A stretch of 64,000 nt of DNA. Source: Chitinispirillales bacterium (lineage in GTDB: Bacteria; Fibrobacterota; Chitinivibrionia; Chitinivibrionales; Chitinispirillaceae). The notes below the pieces were generated by a model that was given only the letters and a program-made list of their open reading frames with translations, made no database searches and was not told the origin of the DNA. Of the stretch, positions 58,356 through 64,000 are shown in pieces (position 1 is the first letter of the stretch; each line of letters starts with the position of its first letter). The position numbers and the translations under genes were made by a program. Location: positions 1 through 64,000 of the forward strand of contig JAITFI010000065.1 in the NCBI GenBank assembly GCA_031281485.1, read 5' to 3'.

Positions 58356-59639
58356 ATGGTAGATCGCCCGGCGTACTTGGAAAAGCTGATAAAATGGAAA
58401 GATAAGAGCGATTTTATAAAAATCGTCTCCGGGGTCCGCCGTTGCGGCAAGTCCACGCTGTTGCTGTTATTCCGCGAACACCTTAAAAAAAATATGGTTG
58501 CGGAGAGTCAGGTGATATCCATAAATTTGGAATTGGCGGAGCATTCCGAGCTGCTTAACTGGGAGAAACTGCACGATTACGTAAAGGCGCGTGTTTTGCC
58601 GGACAGGATGAACTACGTGCTGATTGATGAAATACAGATGGTCTACGAGTTCCAGCGCGCGGTGAACAGTCTGCGGTTGGAAAAGAACATTGACCTGTAT
58701 TTGACCGGCTCCAACGCCTATATGTACTCGCAGAAGCTTTCGACGCTGCTTTCGGGCCGGTATATAGAGGTAAAGATGTTTCCGCTGTCGTTTAAGGAGT
58801 TCGCGTCGTCATTTGATACGGAGCGCGGCGGTCTACGGTACGACTTTCTGTTTGATGTTTATCGCGAATACGGCGGATTTCCGGACATAGCGAAGCTTTT
58901 GGCGGCGGAGTTCAAGGAAAATCCCCGATCGACGGCGTTTCCGCTTCCGAACGCCGCAGGCGGGTTATCGGATGCCGGATTGTATTTAGACAGCCTATAC
59001 AATACCATAATCGTCAAAGACATATCGTTGCGGACCGGCATAGACAGCGTGTCCGAAATAAACCGCATAGTCAGGTTCCTTTTCAGCAATATCGGGAGCG
59101 AGACGTCGTTCAACGGGATTATGAATTCCGTAAACAGCGAATTCAAATTCACCGCGAGGGATAAAAATATATACGTGTCCAAGGTGCAAAAAATCACGGA
59201 CGCGCTGCTGGAGAGCTTTTTGTTCTATCAATGCGACAGGCGGCAGTTGAAGGGCAAAGAACTGCTGCGGACAAACTCAAAGTACTACGCCGTCGATACC
59301 GGGCTTCGTTACTATACGTTCGGCGGTAATAAAGCGATGGACGGCGGGCATATTTTGGAAAACATAGTATACATAGAGCTGCTCCGCCGCGGCTATAGGG
59401 TCTATACCGGCAAGGTCAACGCCAAGGAGGTCGATTTCGTCGCCGAAAGAGCCGATACGACCGAATACTACCAAGCCGCCCTCTCCGTTCAGTCGGAGGA
59501 GACGCTGAGGCGGGAGTTGGAACCCTTGGAAAGAATAGACGACAATTTTGAGAAAACAATCCTGACTCTCGGAATAATCCCGCAAAAATCATACAAAGGG
59601 ATAAAGATTGTCGACACGGCGGAATGGCTGTTGCGGTGA
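58356..59639 (+). CDS. AAA_14 / DUF4143 ATP-binding protein (second in window)
   Basis: IVSGVRRCGKSTLLLLF, YVLIDEIQMVYEFQRAV, VDTGLRYYTFGGNKAMDGGHILENIVYIELLRR. Confidence 0.92.
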   Translation: MVDRPAYLEKLIKWKDKSDFIKIVSGVRRCGKSTLLLLFREHLKKNMVAESQVISINLELAEHSELLNWEKLHDYVKARVLPDRMNYVLIDEIQMVYEFQRAVNSLRLEKNIDLYLTGSNAYMYSQKLSTLLSGRYIEVKMFPLSFKEFASSFDTERGGLRYDFLFDVYREYGGFPDIAKLLAAEFKENPRSTAFPLPNAAGGLSDAGLYLDSLYNTIIVKDISLRTGIDSVSEINRIVRFLFSNIGSETSFNGIMNSVNSEFKFTARDKNIYVSKVQKITDALLESFLFYQCDRRQLKGKELLRTNSKYYAVDTGLRYYTFGGNKAMDGGHILENIVYIELLRRGYRVYTGKVNAKEVDFVAERADTTEYYQAALSVQSEETLRRELEPLERIDDNFEKTILTLGIIPQKSYKGIKIVDTAEWLLR

Positions 59640-59913
59640 ATTTAGGGGCGGGGCGGAGAGGGCCGAACTGGACGGTGGACGGTAGCGGCGGCGGCGCGGA
59701 CGCTTACGGCGCTTCCCATTTCCCCGGAACGCCCCGCCCCCTAAAAAAAGTTGTAACAAAAATTATTGCGCCGCGGTCTAACAATAATATATATTCTATA
59801 AATTGCGGAATCGCGCCGCTGGGGGATCATTTTTGTAACGATCGCCGGACGGGCTGCTTTACGGACTCTTTGGACGGTAAAAAACAATTAGATAAGAACG
59901 GGGGTTAGGCGCA

Positions 59914-60240
59914 ATGCGGGTGCTTTTTTGTTTGACGACGGCGGCGGCTTTGGCCGGCTGGGCTGTTTCCGCCCCGGAAGCGGGGCTGCTTTGGACTCGA
60001 TTTGCGGTTCCTATTTTGGGAATTGTGACAATTTGGGTAGGGTTGGCGTTGTCGGCGCGCCGGAATTCCGGCGCCGCCTGGTTGACAACGCCAAGAACTG
60101 ATTATATATATAATACCTGTGATTGCCAAGCCGCTGTCGTCGTAACTCCTTATATATCAATGACTTACCCCCCCCCCATACGCGCGCGTATATCTGTACG
60201 CAACTCGTTGTCAGTCAAGGAATTACGTACTATCGCTTAA
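59914..60240 (+). CDS. Short hypothetical membrane-like ORF containing a poly-C tract
   Basis: MRVLFCLTTAAALAGWAVS...; C10 run at 60168-60177. Confidence 0.3.
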   Translation: MRVLFCLTTAAALAGWAVSAPEAGLLWTRFAVPILGIVTIWVGLALSARRNSGAAWLTTPRTDYIYNTCDCQAAVVVTPYISMTYPPPIRARISVRNSLSVKELRTIA

Positions 60241-60563
60241 GACGGTATATCTACCGCCTCCTATTCCATATTATAGCCATATATCGCCGCTTCATAAACT
60301 CGCGATACGCCTCGCAATCCCGTCGCCTATTTTCGTACACAAACGCCCAACCGCCGCGTCCGCCGGATCACGCGGGCGGGCGGCAAGCTCAACACGGACT
60401 GCCGCGCATACGCCGCCGTCGTCGCAACGGGGGAGGGTAACGGATGGAGAGAGAGGGGGGCAAAAATCCTAATTCAGACAGTGTTTTAATCAGCTTATTA
60501 ATTGCATTCTTATTAACTAATACTTTTCTAACTATCCGATAGGATGGGGGGAGGGAGTACAGC

Positions 60564-60899
60564 ATGAACTGTTTTACTTTTAAGAAGTTGGGGTGGGCGT
60601 TGTTGGTTGCAATGGCGGTGGCGGCAGGGTTATTAGGCTGCGATGGAACTTATTCGGGCGGCGGTTCCAGTTACAACAGCGGTTCTAGTTATAGCGGCTC
60701 TAATTCATACTCTGGAAGTTCTAGCGGTAACGAGCCGGCAGGGGGCGTGTTTCTTGGGTGGGTGGGTACGGATGAGGTCGCGTGCAGACAAAAAGCTATT
60801 TCGAACAGGTATGTGGAGTACAGACATGACAGCGCCGGGAATTGTTACGGCAAGAACAAGGACAATAGCAGAGTGCCGTTTCCATCGACTTCGCGGTGA
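60564..60899 (+). CDS. Gly/Ser-rich lipoprotein A
   Basis: MNCFTFKKLGWALLVAMAVAAGLLGCDGTYSGGGSSYNSGSSY lipobox LLGC. Confidence 0.75.
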   Translation: MNCFTFKKLGWALLVAMAVAAGLLGCDGTYSGGGSSYNSGSSYSGSNSYSGSSSGNEPAGGVFLGWVGTDEVACRQKAISNRYVEYRHDSAGNCYGKNKDNSRVPFPSTSR

Positions 60900-60946
60900 G
60901 ACGCGGCGACACTATTCGTTGCGTTGAGGACGGGGGAATAAAAAAA

Positions 60947-61185
60947 CGTCTGAATTATGATTTTTAGGATTATAAGGATTTAAGGATTAAACGTCAACGT
61001 CAACATCAACATCAAAGGCAATGTGTATTGATGTGTTGATGTTGACTATAGTTCCCTTCGACAACGCTTGGGGAACTTACGAGGGATTAAGGTCGCTGAG
61101 CGAAGTCGAAGCGACCTGACGTAGGAGTGGGCGCAGTGTTTTAATCCTATAATCCTTTAAATCCTAAAAATCCTAGTTCAGACAG
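60947..61185. repeat. MITE-like element: family 2 repeats as about 45-bp inverted termini
   Basis: Left CGTCTGAATTATGATTTTTAGGATTATAAGGATTTAAGGATTAAA, right TTTTAATCCTATAATCCTTTAAATCCTAAAAATCCTAGTTCAGACAG; interior GGTCGCTgagcgaagtcgaAGCGACC hairpin. Confidence 0.75.
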
Positions 61186-61275
61186 TGTTTTAATCAGTGC
61201 ATTAACTGTTTTTTTATTTACTAACTTATTTACTAACATTTATCTAACTATCCAATGGATAGGGGGAGGTTTTGC

Positions 61276-61575
61276 ATGAATCGTTTTACTTTTAAGAAGT
61301 TGTTGGGTCCGGTGTTGTTGGTTGTAACGGCGGTTGTTGTCGTGACTGGGTTATTAGGCTGCGAGGGAACTTATTCGGGCGGCGGATCCAGTTATAACTA
61401 TGGACAACAAGGCGCACAAGAACGTGCGACTACCGCTGAATATATGAGAAAGACCGCCGACGAAGGGGGCACATATCTTGGGCCTATGGAGACAGAAGCA
61501 GAGTGCGCACAGAGGGCAAGAGCCCGTGGGTTTAGCGAGTTCAATTTTGGACGTGGAACTTGCTGGGGCAGGTAG
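61276..61575 (+). CDS. Lipoprotein B (paralogue of 60564-60899)
   Basis: MNRFTFKKLLGPVLLVVTAVVVVTGLLGCEGTYSGGGSSYNYG. Confidence 0.75.
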   Translation: MNRFTFKKLLGPVLLVVTAVVVVTGLLGCEGTYSGGGSSYNYGQQGAQERATTAEYMRKTADEGGTYLGPMETEAECAQRARARGFSEFNFGRGTCWGR

Positions 61576-61635
61576 TTTTACCATTAAGGGGCGGCCCAAA
61601 AGCCGCCCGTAACTTCAATCAAGAGAGGTCGCGTT

Positions 61636-62823
61636 ATGATAAATCTCAATAGGCAGGCACTTGGCCGGACGTTGCCGCTTATCGCGGCGGTGGTGTTGGC
61701 AACGGTAGTTTTCGGCGGGTCGTCTTTCGCGCAGAACGCGGCTGGGAAGCCTACGGCGGCGGTTTACATCATGGGAAATCCAAGAGAGCGGGAAGTCATA
61801 GCTATGTCGGTCTGGTCGCTTTTGGAGAACAGCGGCAAGTTCAATATGATAGACATAGACGCCATCGACCTGCTGATCAAAGAGCATATCCGGCAGGAAG
61901 ACAATTCCTCTACGGTGAAAATCGCCGAGTACGGCAAGAACGCGGGAGCGCAGTGGGTATGCGTCGTGCAGATCTCCGAGGAGCTTGACGGGGTTAGATA
62001 CATCAGCACACGCATGGTGGACGTTGAGAACAAAATAGGGAGAGGTTCGAAAGTGACGGAAATGACGAGCGGCACCGACATTTTGAGGTTTCTTCAGAAA
62101 CAGGTAACGGCTATGCTTGGGGATGTGTGGGGCGGGGGCGGGGCGTCGGGCGGGAGGGAGACGCCCAAGACGGAGACGGTTGATAAGGCGGTTTGGCGGG
62201 TCGGATTCGGTTTAGATGTCTCCCACAAAGGGTTCGGCGTGGTTATGCCCACGGGAAGCGGGGAGAGCGTAGAAGGAAACGGGGGCGGGTTCAATATATC
62301 ATTCGGGGTGCTTGCGTTAGGAGTTCAGCTTACGGAAAACTTCTCCGTAGAAGCGGCTATAATTAATCCGAGCTTAAACTCTGACAATGCGGGTAAATCG
62401 TATTCCGTAAACGATACAATCTATAAACTCGGTGTCAAATCCTTTGATATGAGTTTCGGTTTTCCGCTTGTCGCTCGTTATACGGTCGGCGGTCCTTTTT
62501 ATTGCGAAGCCGGTATCTATCTCGCTATTAATCTTTATTCACACGCTTATTCGAAATTAACGAAGACCTTTCTCGGTAAATACGACGCCGAGGTGGTTTT
62601 TGAAACCGAACTTTACGCTGGCGCAAACGATTATTCCGAACGCGCCCCTGTGGATTTAGGGATTATTTTCGGATGCGGTGTCAAGACCGGAAAATCATCA
62701 TCTTCTACGGGGATTAGAGGCACAGTGTATCTCAACGATAATATGGGCAAAATCCATGACGTTATTGACGCAAAACGCGGTTTCGGCATAGGGCTGGGCT
62801 TTATAGGATATTATGTGTATTAG
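61636..62823 (+). CDS. CsgG/LpoB-like N-domain fused to an outer-membrane barrel-like domain
   Basis: Signal peptide; AAVYIMGNPREREVIAMSVWSLLENSGKFNMIDIDAIDLL...GAQWVCVVQISEELDGVRYISTRMVDVENK; strand-rich C-terminus. Confidence 0.65.
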   Translation: MINLNRQALGRTLPLIAAVVLATVVFGGSSFAQNAAGKPTAAVYIMGNPREREVIAMSVWSLLENSGKFNMIDIDAIDLLIKEHIRQEDNSSTVKIAEYGKNAGAQWVCVVQISEELDGVRYISTRMVDVENKIGRGSKVTEMTSGTDILRFLQKQVTAMLGDVWGGGGASGGRETPKTETVDKAVWRVGFGLDVSHKGFGVVMPTGSGESVEGNGGGFNISFGVLALGVQLTENFSVEAAIINPSLNSDNAGKSYSVNDTIYKLGVKSFDMSFGFPLVARYTVGGPFYCEAGIYLAINLYSHAYSKLTKTFLGKYDAEVVFETELYAGANDYSERAPVDLGIIFGCGVKTGKSSSSTGIRGTVYLNDNMGKIHDVIDAKRGFGIGLGFIGYYVY

Positions 62824-62888
62824 CAGACGGCGGGGGCAACGGCACGGGCGATTACGGTTTTTCGGTACGCTGCGTGATGGACGAGTGA
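62823..62888 (+). pseudogene. C-terminal tail fragment of Fib_succ_major domain protein
   Basis: Open frame ADGGGNGTGDYGFSVRCVMDE* starting exactly at the preceding stop codon; YGFSVRCV is the typical domain ending. Confidence 0.7.
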
Positions 62889-63028
62889 TCCCGCCGGCCG
62901 CATGGTCGTCGGTCGGTGCGGGCGGGTCGGTCGGTGTTCGGTCCCGCCCCAAACATTAATTTGACTTCGGTCGTCCCCAAGAATTATCTTAATATATATT
63001 GTCGTAAGGCATCAACAGTACCCCATAG

Positions 63029-63794
<766 letters not shown>

Positions 63795-63903
63795 TAGGCG
63801 TCCCCCCGCGTCCCCCACCGTCCCCGTTGGTGTGTGCGGTCGGCGGTGTGGTCAAAGTTTTTCAAAATCTTTTTCAAATTTCCCCGTAAAAAAGATTTCG
63901 TAC

Positions 63904-64000
63904 CTATCCATTTTTCAAATTAACTCCGTGCTTCAAGGCAAAGGCCTTCAGGTCGATGGGCTTTAGTTCGCCCCGGTCGATCTGCCGGAACGCCTCCTCC
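63904..64000 (-). CDS. Partial CDS running off the window end
   Basis: Minus frame EAFRQIDRGELKPIDLKAFALKHGVNLKNG*. Confidence 0.4.
   Translation of the reverse strand, partial: EEAFRQIDRGELKPIDLKAFALKHGVNLKNG

Noticed and set aside
59643-59743. TAGGGGCGGGGCG / CGCCCCGCCCCCTA inverted ends as a transposable element
   Set aside because: Single copy, low-complexity G/C arms, no target duplication; could be chance or part of a terminator.

Overview
This is a bacterial chromosomal window. Lineage is inferred as Fibrobacterota/Chitinivibrionia-like, because there are Fib_succ_major-like C-terminal fragments, FGE/PKD lipoproteins and LRR-InlB secreted proteins; this is not proven. Housekeeping blocks are clear: gcvT-gcvH-gcvPA; rplM-rpsI / rpsB-tsf-pyrH-frr / PfkB kinase; two SurA/PpiC-type isomerases; ftsE; rsmA; lepB; parE-parC; ugd; a GH57-like enzyme; polA; and prfB with a programmed +1 frameshift that the ORF track splits.

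Between the blocks are accessory zones (about 10.6-19.7 kb, 37.5-42.3 kb, 47.8-48.8 kb, 57.4-64 kb). They hold toxin-antitoxin-type modules: MNT/HepT, MNT/UPF0332-HEPN, PIN plus partner, a DUF6036-like NTase pair, and RHH. They also hold DUF4143 ATPases, secreted repeat proteins and many decayed gene fragments: an AAA_4/RecG-like C-terminus, a GIY-YIG start, RelE/HigA remnants and two Fib_succ_major fragments.

The most interesting non-coding signal is a modular palindromic repeat family. Its unit is about 100 nt: a variable hairpin followed by a constant ATATGCGGGGCTAAACCCCGCATAT hairpin. Units occur singly, in tandem, or as inverted pairs. Other notable points are a duplicated MNT gene with its 5' hairpin leader around a module-rich 2.3 kb segment, a 70-bp copy of internal ugd sequence on the far side of an NTase module, and an uncharacterised AT-rich two-gene module at 11.6-12.4 kb. 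All homology calls are from reading the sequence; no database search was run.
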